NCBI RefSeq assembly: GCF_037975245.1
Contig: NC_092562.1
Coordinates: 26,151,054-26,215,053, forward strand
Direction of reading: 5' to 3'
Length of the DNA: 64,000 bases
Origin: Apostichopus japonicus
Lineage: Eukaryota; Echinodermata; Holothuroidea; Aspidochirotida; Stichopodidae
Shown in pieces: positions 1 through 11,400 of the stretch (its first letter is position 1; the number at the start of each line of letters is the position of its first letter). The notes under the pieces were generated by a model. That model had not been told where the DNA came from. It did not search any database and was given only the letters and a program-made list of their open reading frames with translations. The position numbers and the translations under genes were made by a program.

Positions 1-1073
1 TGTTACCATAGTGATGACTGCCCTACCCAGCTTTTGTTAACGTAGTAATGACTGCCTTACCCAGTTGTTGTTACCATCTTGAAAGCTTCTGAACACAGAG
101 ATTGCCACAACATTATAAATACCATGCAAATAGGTATTCAAAAACTTAAAATGAAAGTAGATTAATAATCTGTTTTAAGGTTTAAATTTGAATCTTTATT
201 ACCATTTTAGCATATTCAGCAAAGTTGGTGTCTCCGTAAGGTTCCTTTCAGCAACTTGTGTACATTCTTGCATACGTCTCTTGTCATACATAATAAAAAG
301 CACAAAATATTAGATTTCAAACTAATATTTTGTGATGTAACAAATATTCTAACTTTTTCCATCAACAACATTTTTGTTGGGAAATTCTTTGTGTTCATAT
401 TTCACTCTTAATTTATGTTTGTTTACGAAGAAAAGACGAGTCGTGAGCTATTATCTCTTTAAATACAAAGTTATTTACAGTGCGTACTGCGTAGCCTGCG
501 TAGGTTGTCTTTGCTAAGGTATCTGGAAGCAACGTGCTCGATAAGTTCAACATAGTATGAACCTTAGCCCAAGGTCATTTCAAATGACACAAACCATGCC
601 ATGCTGAAAACTTGAAAAGACAACAGAGAAGAGTTGCTCTTATCTCTCCCCATTTGGTGAGAGACTGGATGGTTAGCAGTACTTTATTTAGTGATTTTGT
701 TTTATTTAAAGTGGCTTTGAAATGAGTTCCTTCCACATTTTGTTAGGAAGGATAAGTTTTGAAAGCCTCATAAAACACTGACATGATAAAAGGATTTCTT
801 GAAAATATAGTCTCTCTTAAGATTTCACTTTTAAATACATACATACATACATGTGCAATTGAAAGGATTATAACTGATTGTTTGAACCAAAGGACTCTTC
901 TACCTTGGTGTATGGGTAACGCTCTAGTATCACTTCAAATTGACTTGCTTACATGCTTCCTCATCATTGCTGCACTTGCATCGACTAACTTATTATTTTA
1001 TCTTGAGCATTCCTTAGCCTTATTTGTGTCTTAGTAATATATTACATTTTGGCAATGTCATTGGCATTTACAG
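1..1073. other. Intron of BABAM1, no element recognised
   Basis: AT-rich sequence with no convincing exon and only a short TACA microsatellite near 838-850. A 5' exon of BABAM1 was looked for here and not seen. Confidence 0.6.
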
Positions 1074-1183
1074 GTCCAGGACTTTACATCTCACATAGAT
1101 GACTTTCTTCACGTCATTCAAGATCTGACGACTGACGGGCGGGAATCAGAATCGTGCAATCTAGCTTCACTCTTTGAAACAAT
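1074..1183 (+). CDS. BABAM1: BABAM1 exon (VQDF...LFET)
   Basis: Acceptor 'tttacag' before 1074 and donor GTAAGA at 1184. There are 36 codons plus two bases (AT), which are completed by the A at 2668 to give Ile. The segment corresponds to the human region around CSCLYDLETASCSTFNLEGLFSLI. Confidence 0.82.
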
Positions 1184-4100
1184 GTAAGAGGAAACTTTTC
1201 CTTTTTTCAGAACGTTTTTTGTTGTTTTTGTTGTTGTTGTAAATTTTGGATGCACTGATCAGTTTCTCAAAATGAGAAAATACACTGTTATGTTTTGAAA
1301 GTAAATTGTCCATTTAATGCTTGAAAGATGCATAAAGAGGACATCATCTTTTTTTAAAATTTATTATTATTTTCTTTTTTATCTGATGGCATCTCATCTC
1401 ATCTGTCTTCTTGCCTAGAGGCAAATAAGGCCTTAACAGAGCGTCTCCATTCATCTCGGTCGCCAGCTGCGTTTCTGGCCTCATTCCAGGATCTCCAACC
1501 AGCCCTCTCTCTCTCTCTTTATCTACTGTCCTGCGCCATGTTGTTTTTGGTCGCCCTCTCTTTCTCCTGCCCTCTGGTGCCCAAGTCATGCTGATGTTGC
1601 TGTCGTTGTTTGGGTTTTGGCGCAATATATGCCCAATGAATTTCCATCTTCTTTTCTTAATTTCGATGCATAGTGGTCCCATTTTTGCTCTCTTTAGCAC
1701 TTCCTTTCACCCATTCTTGCCATCTTATCCCTAGCACTCTCCTGAGGCATTTGTTATGAAATATATCGCTCTTCTTTTCATCCCCCTTATTCTGATGGCA
1801 TCTATGGTACTCTTATTATAAAAGTGAGAAAGCTAATGTCTAAGCTAATTTCTAAGCTAATTTCTAAGCTAATGTCTAAGCTAATTTCTATTAGTAAGAT
1901 TAAATTTCTCGGGGTAATTATTGATTGTAATCTCACTTGGCAAGAGCATATCCATAGTTTATCCTCACAAATTGCAAGTGGAGTCGGTATTATTGGTAGA
2001 CGTAAATATGTGCTACCAAAGAGCGTTCTTCGCACTTTGTACTTCACTTTGATATATCCTCATTTTACTTATTGCAGTACTGTATGGTCGTGTACCAGGC
2101 AGTCTTACTTGAAACGTCTGTTTCTTCTGCAGAAACGAGCTGTTCGACATATTTGTCATTGTGGCCCTCGTAATCACACTGATATTCTATTTAAAACATT
2201 AAATTTATTGAAACTTCAGGACAAAATCAATCTAGGAACTGCTTCAATCACATATCGTTTCATACACAATCTGCTACCAGACGCTCTCTCTAACTTTTTC
2301 ACAATCAATTCCCTCATTCATAACTACAATACACGGAATCCTCAGCTTCTTTAGCATACTGCAAATCGCACAACTTCTTCCCACTCAAGCCTTCGTTATC
2401 GTGCCACCAATCTTTGGAATATTTGTTTTACATTAATGGCTGCATAGAGCAATATCTTGTTTGTATGAGCAATCCCCAGAATTAAAGGTATATTTCAGTC
2501 GCAAGTTTATTTGTGTTATATAGTCAGAGAAATATGAACTGAATGAAATGATGCTGTGTGTCAGGCAATATTCCTTTTTCGTCAACACCAAAAGCATTGT
2601 GAAGATTGTGCCTTGATTTATGTTTTAGTAAACATGTATGCAGATCGTTTTTGGTCATTCTTTGCAGACATGACAACATCGTACTTCCAGATGTTGAAAA
2701 CCGGCAACTTATTCCGCCACCTTACACTATTCGTACACTCTTCATATACGGCAGGTCAAATGTTGTGCCCGCATTTGAAGAAGAAAGCAAAGTAAGTTCT
2801 GTGATTACCCTGTTTTGTATTTTCTCAGAATATTAGAATGGGGTTATTTCAATTTAAAGATGAACGATAGTGATTTTTCAGCATCGACGAAAAAATTTTA
2901 TTCAAGAGTATTCTAGTTGGTTTCCATATTACACATGTGAAAATTCAAGTCAATCCGATGTTGGGAAAGGCTTAAAAAAAATTCCTAAACTAGTTGATTT
3001 TTTAAACAAAAATTGGGCTTTTCGCGAACAGCGATATGATGATCACGTGATCTACAGTGACATGTGACGTCATTATGATGATAACAAAGTGAGCTCGGCG
3101 TAGTGTACTTCAGCAGTGTGCACTGAGTGTGTAAGTTTAGTTGCAACCTACTCTTATATTGGACTCGACAAACAACCTAAACCAGAGAGGAGATTTGATA
3201 CACTGCGTGAGACATTTAACGGTCTAATTTTAATAAGGTGTTATTGTTCCTGCTTTTTCTTGTCGTTTTAGTGAAGCCGACTGCCCCAATGTAAATTACG
3301 GAATAATCGGTCATAGAGCCATCTCGGGCCCAATTGAAATTTGCGTGTGGCAAGGTCACTAAAGTAAAAAAAGTTTGAAAGATTGATGCTTTTATGCCGC
3401 AGTATTTGTATATATCCCGATAAATGCAACAGTAAGTGTTGGAACTGGAAGACATGTCAGACGTGAACAACCCAATGACTATGTGAGGAGAGAATCCACG
3501 TACAAATTTCAATTGGGGCATGGACGTCTCTTAGGCAGAGTTTTTTGGGCAGAGATGTGTTCATACCCTCCAAACCACTTTAAATGTAATACGAATAGCA
3601 GGCGCGTATCCAGGGGGGGCGTTGGGGGCGCGCGCCCCCCGGGTAAGAAAAAGAGGAGAGAAAAAAGAGAAGAGAAAAAAGAGAAGAGAAAAAAGAGAAG
3701 AGAAAAGGGAAAAAGAGGGGGGGGGGGAAGGAGGAGGAGAGGAATGGAAAAGAAAAAGAAGAAAGAGAGAAAAAGGAGAAAAGGAGGGAGTAAAAGAAAA
3801 AAACGCCAAGACACCGGGAAGAGAAAGAGGAACAGTGACATCATTACAGCGCTGATCCCTATTATATACACAGGGAAGCCAGTGACGGATCGAGGATTTC
3901 GGAAGGGGCGTGCGCCTCACCCTACCCCTTACACCTTGCTATGAAACCAACTGTGGCTGGTCTCGAACTCGACCGAGTCTTCGAGTAACATGACGCATTT
4001 AGGGAAGGGGCGACCGCACCCCCCCCCCTCTGAGCAGATTTTTTTATGATATCGCTAGTAATTTCAAAATAGAAAATGCTTAGATGCAACTAACAAGGTC

Positions 4101-7100
4101 TGGGAAGTGTCATTTCCAGCGATCTGGGAGGCATTTTCGGCCAAAATTTTCTTGTACGCTTCGCGCCAACTCATGGTGGCGCTCCGCTTAGATAGCTTGC
4201 CTACATGCTTCTCCCCTCCCTTGGCAAATTCCTCACTACGCGCCTGTTCGAACCTGTAAAGGAAACAGCAGATATTACACCATATCAGTGAGCATGAAAA
4301 TGGCGTTCCAGGATGAACAGCCTCAAAACAGTCTATGTGTGTAGTAAAAGGCGAAGGAGCCCAATTTGATTTGGGGAGCTGTAACGACTTGCCCGAAAAA
4401 TATAACCAACATTTTCGCGCTCCGCGCGCGTTCAACATGATGATGTCAATATCATATAAGCAAGCATCGGTTATTACATCGCATGCCATCATGTACCGTA
4501 CGGTCAGTGAAAGTCGCGCAGTAATACCGCGGGATGCTCATGTAAACAACGAATTGTCCTATGTAGATGGAGAAAAAGCATGAAGGTCCAATTATGTCAA
4601 AACTCTCTTTTACATTAGTAATGGCGAATTAGTCGGCCAAGCTTAGAACTTTATTTTAATTACCAAGGAGATAATTTTTAAACTATTCATTTCATTTAGC
4701 TACATCATTGCAATTTATTTTTCTTTCAGTAGGTGCCCGAAAAATTCTCAGCATATTGCCCGAATTTTCAAAAAGAAATATTTCGTTAGCCCCCCCCCAC
4801 CCCGCCTCCTTCACCTATGTGTGTAGTGTTCGGTTTCGGAAATATCTGGTATTTTTTTTAATTCCTTCAACGAAGTGTTATAATAGCCGTTATTTGAGGT
4901 TTCAGTATTTGTACACCAATAAATTAACTGTGTCTAAATTTTCTAAAATTTCCTGGCCAACATTCTTCATCATACTTCCTTCTACTAGTGCAGTTTTGAC
5001 CTGTCTGTTAGGGGTTCAAGGAGGTTTTTCTATATTGGTTGTCCGTAGATGAAATTTTTTGCAACATTATGGGTATGTTTTGAAGTGAGTTTAATCACGA
5101 GAAATGTGAATTTTGAAATTCTGAACAAAAAATGGGCTTAAAACCTTCCAAAGTAGGGCTGTCGGGTATTGTGGGCCGCGACGTAGAATCACCTACAAAA
5201 AGCAATGATCCACAGGAGATTCGATGATGAAGTCGAACATGATGTGTGACTGCTGACAATCTTCAAAAAGGTTATGGATGGGGGGAAAAAAACTTGGTTC
5301 TCAGGCAAAAGTGTACATCTGGTTGGTCATTTTCAAGCCCCAGAAGTGTCATTTCCGGTTATCTGGGGGGTATCAAAACCAGAAATTTGCTTGTACGCTG
5401 CGCACCAACCGATGGTGGCGTTTCGCTTAGATAGTAATTCGCGCCCCCGGGTTAGAAAATCCTGGATACGCCCCTGAATAGGAAATGTATGTATGCTTGA
5501 GCGAAACAAAACATTGTGTAAGTATTACTTACGGTAGCGCACAGTCACTTATGTTTGCAGAGTGTGAAAGTACCGTTTGCGGACCTACGTGAAGTTGCCA
5601 GGGCTAGAATACGATTCCTCCTGAAGCCCAAACCACGAGGCATGCATGTGAATGAACGCAATAGGCATTGCATGTAGTGAGAAAATTGTTCGAGCTATAG
5701 ACTAACTACTCGATTGAGTTCAAATGTGGTTGTATTTCAAGCTCAGTAAAACTTTTCTGTTGGATTTAATGACGCACGGAACAAGGAACGTTTATGTTTT
5801 ACAGTAGGCCTATACAAGCGAATCTACTTTGTTTAGAACTTTGGATTTTCTTTCGGATGTTATACTAAACTACGTTTATATCATCACTATTGTTATTGTG
5901 CCAGTTTGACTGGTAAGTGAGCACATTCATACATCTCTCTGTATAAAACCCGCCAAAAACGTGATCTTGAGATTTACGTTACTTTGGGTCAGCTTGCGAG
6001 TTGCCTCTTCAGATATTGGGAAATCGTTGCGAAATCGCCGCAAATTTCGTAAAAAAAACTTGTAAACACGTGGTGAAGAAATCAAGAAACACCATGATAT
6101 TCATTATCTATGAAGACTTAAAGAAGGGGTTTGGGGACATAATTATCCCCAGGGCCTGACCTGGCATACTCTGAGTTTTGTGACAGAAGTAATGATTGAG
6201 TATTGAATATATGATGGGAAAGTTTCTCGATCCTTAGCCAGTTAGACAGGGAGATCAAGACATTTCTTCAGGTCATCAGAAGACCAATAATAGTCTTTTG
6301 ATGATGGAAATAAAAATGAATGCGATATTTGCAGAAATTACCAAACTTATTTATTTTGCAGTGTTCTCCACATTTCAAATTCTTTTCTGTAATCCCAATT
6401 GTCTTCATTCTCAAGCTCAATCTTTCTACGTCTTCCAAATGTTTGAATTTATATTTTCTATCTTATATTCCTTTCTAGGCTCAGCAGAGGCTCGTAGAAT
6501 CTCCTTACTTCTTCTTTGATGTGTTTTATTTACATGAACCTCCCAGTGAGCTGAACAAATGCAAAGTAAGTGACGTGTCATGCTGGTCCAATGGCCATAT
6601 TCATCCTTGCAATCAACCTATTAACTAATATTGACTCAAAGTCCTGCCCTGCACACACCAGTGGTGTATTTAGGATGTTTGATGGGGAGGTGGGGAAATG
6701 GGGGAGCAGGGGGGCGGGGTTGGCAGGTACTGGAGGCAATCAACCATCTAGAGCAAGAAGGGGCCTCATTTTGGAGAGGTGTACACTACACTTTGAGAAA
6801 ATTTTCTTCATATGAGGGGGTTAGATGTAAAATGCTGCTCTTATATTATGCATCATATTTCCTTATATAATTCAATTTTTGCATTTCTGAGTACAGAAAC
6901 TGCATTTATTTTGCAACTGCATTAGACACTAAACATACTAACAGAAAAGGAAGACATAGCAATCCTTAATTGTATTCTCAGAAAAACCGTTGTCAAATAT
7001 AATCAGTTAAGATACTCAAAATATCTGGAGGGAAGGGGCCGGGGAAGGTTGTGGGGGGTGGAGTGGATGGTTTGGGAATGAAGTGGAAATTGCTCCCCTC

Positions 7101-7536
7101 TTGCACACCCCCCCCCCCCAATGCATCCTGTACCTATGCCCAAAGTAAAAACTTATCTTTGCTCTCTACAGGTCATTTCATATAGATATTCAATGTCTAA
7201 CATAACTTAAAATGGGTGCACTGGTAGATAGAGGTAAATGTGTCAAACGAAGAGATGAAAATATCTTTGCTGTTTCAAAAGACTTTGAGGGGCTGCATTT
7301 CCATCAGTAATTTAAGTGTTATTTCCTACTCATCATCTCCTATGTTCAACTTTTACCTTTGACCTCAGGAAATATTTGATATCTTCCTGGCTCTGGACAA
7401 AGAGGCTACTTCTTACATCCATGAGGTTGGGAGAAATACCACTCACGTCTACGACAAGTTTGCGATGCTCCTCGCACACCCGCTACAGAGGCAGATGCAA
7501 GAAGTCTGTACTTATTCAATCTTTCCAAACCCATGA
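1074..7536 (+). CDS. BABAM1: BABAM1/MERIT40, BRISC and BRCA1-A complex member (3' part, four coding exons)
   Basis: Exons 1074-1183, 2668-2791, 6479-6565 and 7369-7536 join in one frame (phases 2, 0, 0) and give the last 162 residues of a protein that is 329 residues long in humans. Recognisable conserved blocks are LFETI, IPPPYTIRTLFIYGRS, SPYFFFDVFYLHEPP and LLAHPLQRQMQ followed by YSIF. Human MERIT40 has IPPPYVVRTILVYSR, PYFFFDVVYIHN and LLAHPLQRP in the same order. In the known family this VWA-fold protein is a scaffold that binds BRE and holds together the BRCC36 K63-deubiquitinase assemblies: nuclear BRCA1-A in DNA repair and cytoplasmic BRISC. The protein stops soon after the LAHPLQR block (YSIFPNP), so it lacks the short acidic tail of the human protein. 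The first exons lie before the window. Introns 1 and 2 are filled with transposon relics. Identification is confident; expression is not testable here. Confidence 0.9.
1395..1790 (-). mobile_element. 5'-truncated RTE/endonuclease-RT type LINE, 13-bp target duplication
   Basis: The minus strand encodes the typical C-terminal tail of RTE-like endonuclease-reverse transcriptases: RRWKFIGHIL, then RKRGRPKTTWRRTV, then, after a frameshift, WNEARNAAGDRDEWRRSV and ALFASRQED before a stop. The 3' end is a short GATGAGATG tail. The 13-base direct repeat TCTGATGGCATCT flanks it at 1382-1394 and 1791-1803, as expected for target-primed reverse transcription. It is non-functional because it is truncated and frameshifted. 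Confidence 0.85.
1829..1893 (+). repeat. 12-bp minisatellite (TCTAAGCTAATT)n, about 5 units
   Basis: The unit alternates TCTAAGCTAATT/G and keeps the frame open (repeating LISK/LMSK). It is joined directly to the LINE fragment that follows, so the open frame here is a chance fusion of repeat and relic. Confidence 0.85.
1894..2440 (+). mobile_element. CR1/jockey-like LINE reverse transcriptase fragment
   Basis: The translation holds the C-terminal hallmarks of non-LTR reverse transcriptases: KFLGVIIDCNLTWQEHI, then YPHFTYCSTVW, then LLQKRAVR, and after a stop at 2354 the related phrase SLRYRATNLWN. The catalytic YxDD region is absent, so this is a 5'-truncated dead copy. It sits in BABAM1 intron 1 next to the RTE fragment on the other strand. 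Confidence 0.85.
2668..2791 (+). CDS. BABAM1: BABAM1 exon (HDNIVLPD...FEEESK)
   Basis: Acceptor 'ctttgcag' and donor GTAAGT. One base plus 41 codons, carrying the conserved PPPYTIRT block. Confidence 0.9.
3640..3835 (+). repeat. GA-rich low-complexity tract
   Basis: Purine-only run of GAGAAAAAAGA-type words with an internal G run. It produces spurious long frames in several phases. Confidence 0.9.
4099..4195 (+). repeat. Interspersed ~95-bp repeat, copy 1
   Basis: Shares the pattern GGAAGTGTCATTTCC, GATCTGGGAG, TTCTTGTACGCT, GCCAAC, ATGGTGGCG, CGCTTAGATAG with copies at 5341, 18114 (reverse), 37337 and 39221 (reverse). Confidence 0.85.
4349..4408 (+). repeat. 60-bp segment shared with 13381-13440 (inverted)
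   Basis: GGGCAAGTCGTTACA followed by CCCCAAATCAAATT is found in reverse complement here and forward at 13381-13440. Two otherwise different elements therefore share this module. Confidence 0.8.
5341..5434 (+). repeat. Interspersed ~95-bp repeat, copy 2
   Basis: Same block order as copy 1, lying just inside the right end of the 3599-5476 element. Confidence 0.85.
6479..6565 (+). CDS. BABAM1: BABAM1 exon (AQQRLVES...NKCK)
   Basis: Acceptor 'ttctag' and donor GTAAGT. Exactly 29 codons in phase 0, carrying PYFFFDV. Confidence 0.9.
6658..7139. mobile_element. Possible MITE in BABAM1 intron 3
   Basis: CAGTGGTGTATTTAGGATG at the left and CATCCTGTACCTATGCCCA at the right are imperfect inverted copies, with G-rich and C-rich tracts inside. 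No clear target duplication was found. Confidence 0.35.
7369..7536 (+). CDS. BABAM1: BABAM1 terminal coding exon
   Basis: Acceptor 'gacctcag'. There are 55 codons and then TGA at 7534-7536. It carries LLAHPLQRQMQ. Confidence 0.9.
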   Translation, partial: EIFDIFLALDKEATSYIHEVGRNTTHVYDKFAMLLAHPLQRQMQEVCTYSIFPNP

Positions 7537-7553
7537 ACGTACTTCACAATTGG

Positions 7554-7559
7554 AATAAA
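7554..7559 (+). promoter_or_regulatory. BABAM1 poly(A) signal AATAAA
   Basis: A canonical AATAAA lies only 17 bases after the BABAM1 stop, which implies a very short 3' UTR if it is used. Confidence 0.55.
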
Positions 7560-8357
7560 AGAAGTTAATAGGGGTAACCCCATGCAGACATATTCAGAAT
7601 ACCATTAGACAATTTTTATACAAGTACAGGTGATATGCTGGAAGTGTTCAGTTGGCTGAAGTTACAAAGTTCTGAATATTGTCCTCAAAGTCTATCTTGA
7701 TACAAATTCCTTCTGATTGTTCCCAGGCTAATTATTCGCACCAGGTCAGAGATTTGGATGGTTTCAGCATAGTCACTTTTCTGTACAGCGACCATGTTTG
7801 GTCTTGTTGTAGGTAATACTGGCTTGTATAGAAGCAGCTGTTTGGTAAATGTTAATAGACAGGTGTGTAAGTAATTGTTTAGTTTACAGTCAAGAGTCTC
7901 ATCGCAAATGTTCTTTTCTGAAAGTATCAGCTCAAGTTTACCCATAGAACTCCTTCATAGATGCATTAATAGTCAGATGCGATATTGTTGATGGGCAGTT
8001 GTATATGTATATATATAAACACTTTTACCCATCATGTTATAAGATTACCGTACATAGGAGGGAACATTATGCTGATCCTATGCTGACTAGATGCTCTTTT
8101 TTTTACGATGGGGCTCTCAGGCCACATACTAAAATTAATAGAGGGCGCTGCCATATCAGTCATACCTAGTTCCGCAAAATTTTACACGCTACAGTCTCTG
8201 ACTGTGAGTTGATCACCTGCAATATTGCATACATTGCATACAAGTGCAACCTTGAACTAGTCAGTAACCCAGCACGTTTGTGTGCAAGTTCATCTGGCGT
8301 ATACGTGTGCTGTTTTCATGCGATCGTGTTACTCAGAGATTTAAGATCTTGTGCATT
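7560..8357. other. Intergenic stretch between BABAM1 and the small gene
   Basis: No recognised element. An 86-codon minus-strand open frame (7945-7685) matches nothing I know. Confidence 0.5.
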
Positions 8358-8426
8358 ATGACCGATATGTTAGCTCCCTCTGTGGAAACGCTGGACTGTT
8401 CCATCGTAAGAGGACGAAACGCCAGG
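8358..8426 (+). CDS. Small gene, candidate first coding exon
   Basis: No ATG precedes it in frame after the last upstream stop that I see. There are 23 codons, then CAGG/GTAACC. The region upstream is somewhat richer in CG dinucleotides. Confidence 0.4.
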
Positions 8427-11400
8427 GTAACCACCAGTGTCATTTTTTTTCTTCATATGTTAAATAAAGGAAATTTGTTTACAGAGTTGGTTGAGATTCT
8501 TTATTGTGAATCGTACAAAACTAATTAATTTCCCACCACATTGATTGTTTTTTTTTTTTAATGTCAGCAGTGTGTATAATGTGTACAGTACAGAGTATCT
8601 CATGTCATATGCCAAAAAGAACGCTTGGGGGGTGGGGAGAAGAGAAAGGCATAGGTCTATATGTTGCAAAAGAGCTGTTGGTTAAGTGGCAAATAATTAT
8701 GGAGACATCTCTGTTACAAACACAAAATATCTACTAAAAAACTATATTACAATTTGAAAGTAATTGTTGGTCTGGCCTAGTACCATCAAATTATTAAGGC
8801 GGTTTATATGGATTTGAAATTATGAAAATATCCATTGGTGGATATATATTTCTAGACTGCTAAATACATAGTTTAAAATGGACCTAGGCTCTGCATACTG
8901 TGTTAGTAAGTGTTACAGGAACAATTGTATTGTAAGGTAACCGTTATCCTCCAGTTGAAGAGATTAAAACTTCTGGGCATATTGATATCTGCACAGGTTT
9001 AAAGAAATAAAGAAGGATATATTAAACTCAAATTAAAGGATTTTTTTGTTATTTATTTTAATTATTCATGATACATTATGAGAATGTACTACAAAGCCAA
9101 TATAGAACTATCTTCAATTTTGAAATACTTTATGATTTTCGTTATTTATATGATATAACTCACTTAATAGTCATGTTACAATACTACCAACATGGAGGTA
9201 AATGTTTCAATGTAAACAGAAATTGTTGATTAAATGGGGGAAATATTTCAAGGTACCTGAGTGCAAATAAAGCAAGCCTTGATGAAGTACATGGCAAGCA
9301 TTCTTTGGCTTCTATAAGGATTACTGATGTTTCATTTCTCACACCTCTGGTTGTGAGAGTGGTCAATATTTGTAATTAATATTGACAAGATCTGTTTCCA
9401 TTGGGGATATTGAATTATGAAGTCAACAAGAGGAAAATGCCACTGCATTTTGATTTCACCCACAGATTCATGGAAAGCTTGTTTTAAACTGCCTCCTAAA
9501 CATTCTAGCTCTTTTGTATTATGATGATAGTGCATATAAATATTACATATGATTTTTTATTGGAGTAATCTGAACATATTTTGGACATTTAACTTACGGA
9601 CACTGAGAACAGGTGAGTGCAGAATGGGGAAGAATTAAATCAACAGAAAGTATATCAGAGTAAAATACTGTCTATCTTCATTGTATTCTTCATTCTATTC
9701 TTCATTGATTCAGCCTCTGAAGAAGATCCTGCTAGAATCGAAACGTCAGGCCCACTTACTATTACACATTCATTCTATTCTAGCCGAAATACTGTACACC
9801 TTTAAGTAATATAAATAATTTCAGTATTGTTTACTTTCCAGCGAATGCCTCTTTGCATGAAATAAGCACACAAGACTCATTTTGAACAAAAAAGTGCAAC
9901 ATTCTTATATATCTAATTCTGATATCATATAACAAATGGAATTGGCCTTTGGACTGGAAACTTCCCAACTGTCACACACATTCCCCGGAATTTTACTTTC
10001 TAATATAAAGCACTTCTTTGGGCAATGGAACATGTCTGAAGCTTTTTATGATGGAAACAATATTAGTTAATGAAAGTGGAAAGACCTAGACATCAGCCTA
10101 CTGTTTCATAACAAACTAAAATTTCTCAAAACTCAACCCTGTACAGTAAATACAAACCTATCACAGCTCTGAAGACTTACTTCTGAGTTGTAAACATTTG
10201 CAATTAATAAAGTAATCTTGATAACTATCCTGGTTAACTATAAGTTGAACAACCAAATTTAACTGGTTCAATATTACCTGGCTGAAAGAAAAATCCAATA
10301 TGAGTATTGTATAAAAGTAAAATACTATAAACTACCAAAAAGGTAATTGCTTTTTGAAACTCAAAACTGCCATTCTTAAGCACACATGTACTATTAAAAC
10401 TTAAAAGAAAGAAGAAAAAATGAAACAAAGTATATTTTCGGTTGCAGCCTCTAAAGGGCGAAAAGGTTTTAGGGGAAAGGTTTATTTTCAGTTGCTTTTT
10501 CAAATGATTTGTCGTATTAAATCCATTGCATCTTTCTGGGAACTTTCATTGCACACTTCAAGCCTACAAACTACAAAACGTTTCCTCACCAAGTATTTGT
10601 TAGATCTCTTCTAAATGGAAAAAAAAAATAAAAAATTTAATAGAGTTTGTTCCCAAAATTCTTGATAAAGCTTACAACAGAACTGACAAGTGATATGCAT
10701 AATGCCTTTAAACAGATGACAACTTGGTCCATGGAATAGGTAATCATGTGTTCTATGGTGGCATACTCCAAAATATAGTCTATATCAGGGTTGTCCAACC
10801 TACGGCCCGCGGGCCACAGTCCGGCCTGCCGCAGGGTTGCGTCCGGCCCGCCAGAGATGCTCTACGGTGCGAAATTTTAGTGAGCAGATTTATTGATAAC
10901 AATTTGAAGCTATATAATCAATCATTCGAACCTTCTGGGTCCAAAAAACTGCATACAGGTCAGTTTGTGTGACACTCTCAGCGGAGGGGGGGGGGCGGCT
11001 GGACTTTATTCATCTGTTTCATCAGGAAGGAAAATAAATCAGTGCGCTCCGCGCGCAGTGCTCACATTTTGTTGTCTTGGGCTTAGGTCAAAAAATCGAA
11101 AAATCGAGTGTGGGGTTCATGCGGCCCCTCCTTCATCATAACCATTCCATGTGGCCCTCCTCTGCAAAAGGTTGGACAACCCTGGTCTATATCAATCTGC
11201 AAAAATGTTCTTCCCTTCAGGAAAAATGCTGAACAGCACCAGGAAAACATCTTTCTTCAAACAGGAATTTAAAATCAGGGAAATTGATGCTGTTTTAAAT
11301 AAGGGGTTAATCAGCGGTCTAGCGTGCGTTACTCACAGGATTAATGCACGATCGGAGGATAATGCAAGCGATGCACGAGGGCGGAGCCCGAGTGCATCCA

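Larger units (their letters stand above)
3599..5476. mobile_element. 1.88-kb non-autonomous TIR element, 5-bp duplication AATAG
   Basis: The left end CAGGCGCGTATCCAGG and the right end CCTGGATACGCCCCTG are inverted copies with one difference. AATAG flanks it at 3594-3598 and 5477-5481. Inside are a GA-rich run, poly(C) runs and two copies of the roughly 95-bp GAAGTG...GATAG repeat. No transposase frame was seen; the open frames reflect the GA-rich tract. It fills most of BABAM1 intron 2. The superfamily is uncertain. Confidence 0.6.

Noticed and set aside
3483..3944. 153-codon open frame (+) and overlapping minus frames
   Set aside because: They come from a purine-only low-complexity tract inside a transposon; Lys/Arg/Glu-only translation and no homology.
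4064..4492. 142-codon minus-strand open frame
   Set aside because: It spans the ~95-bp interspersed repeat and lies inside a TIR element.
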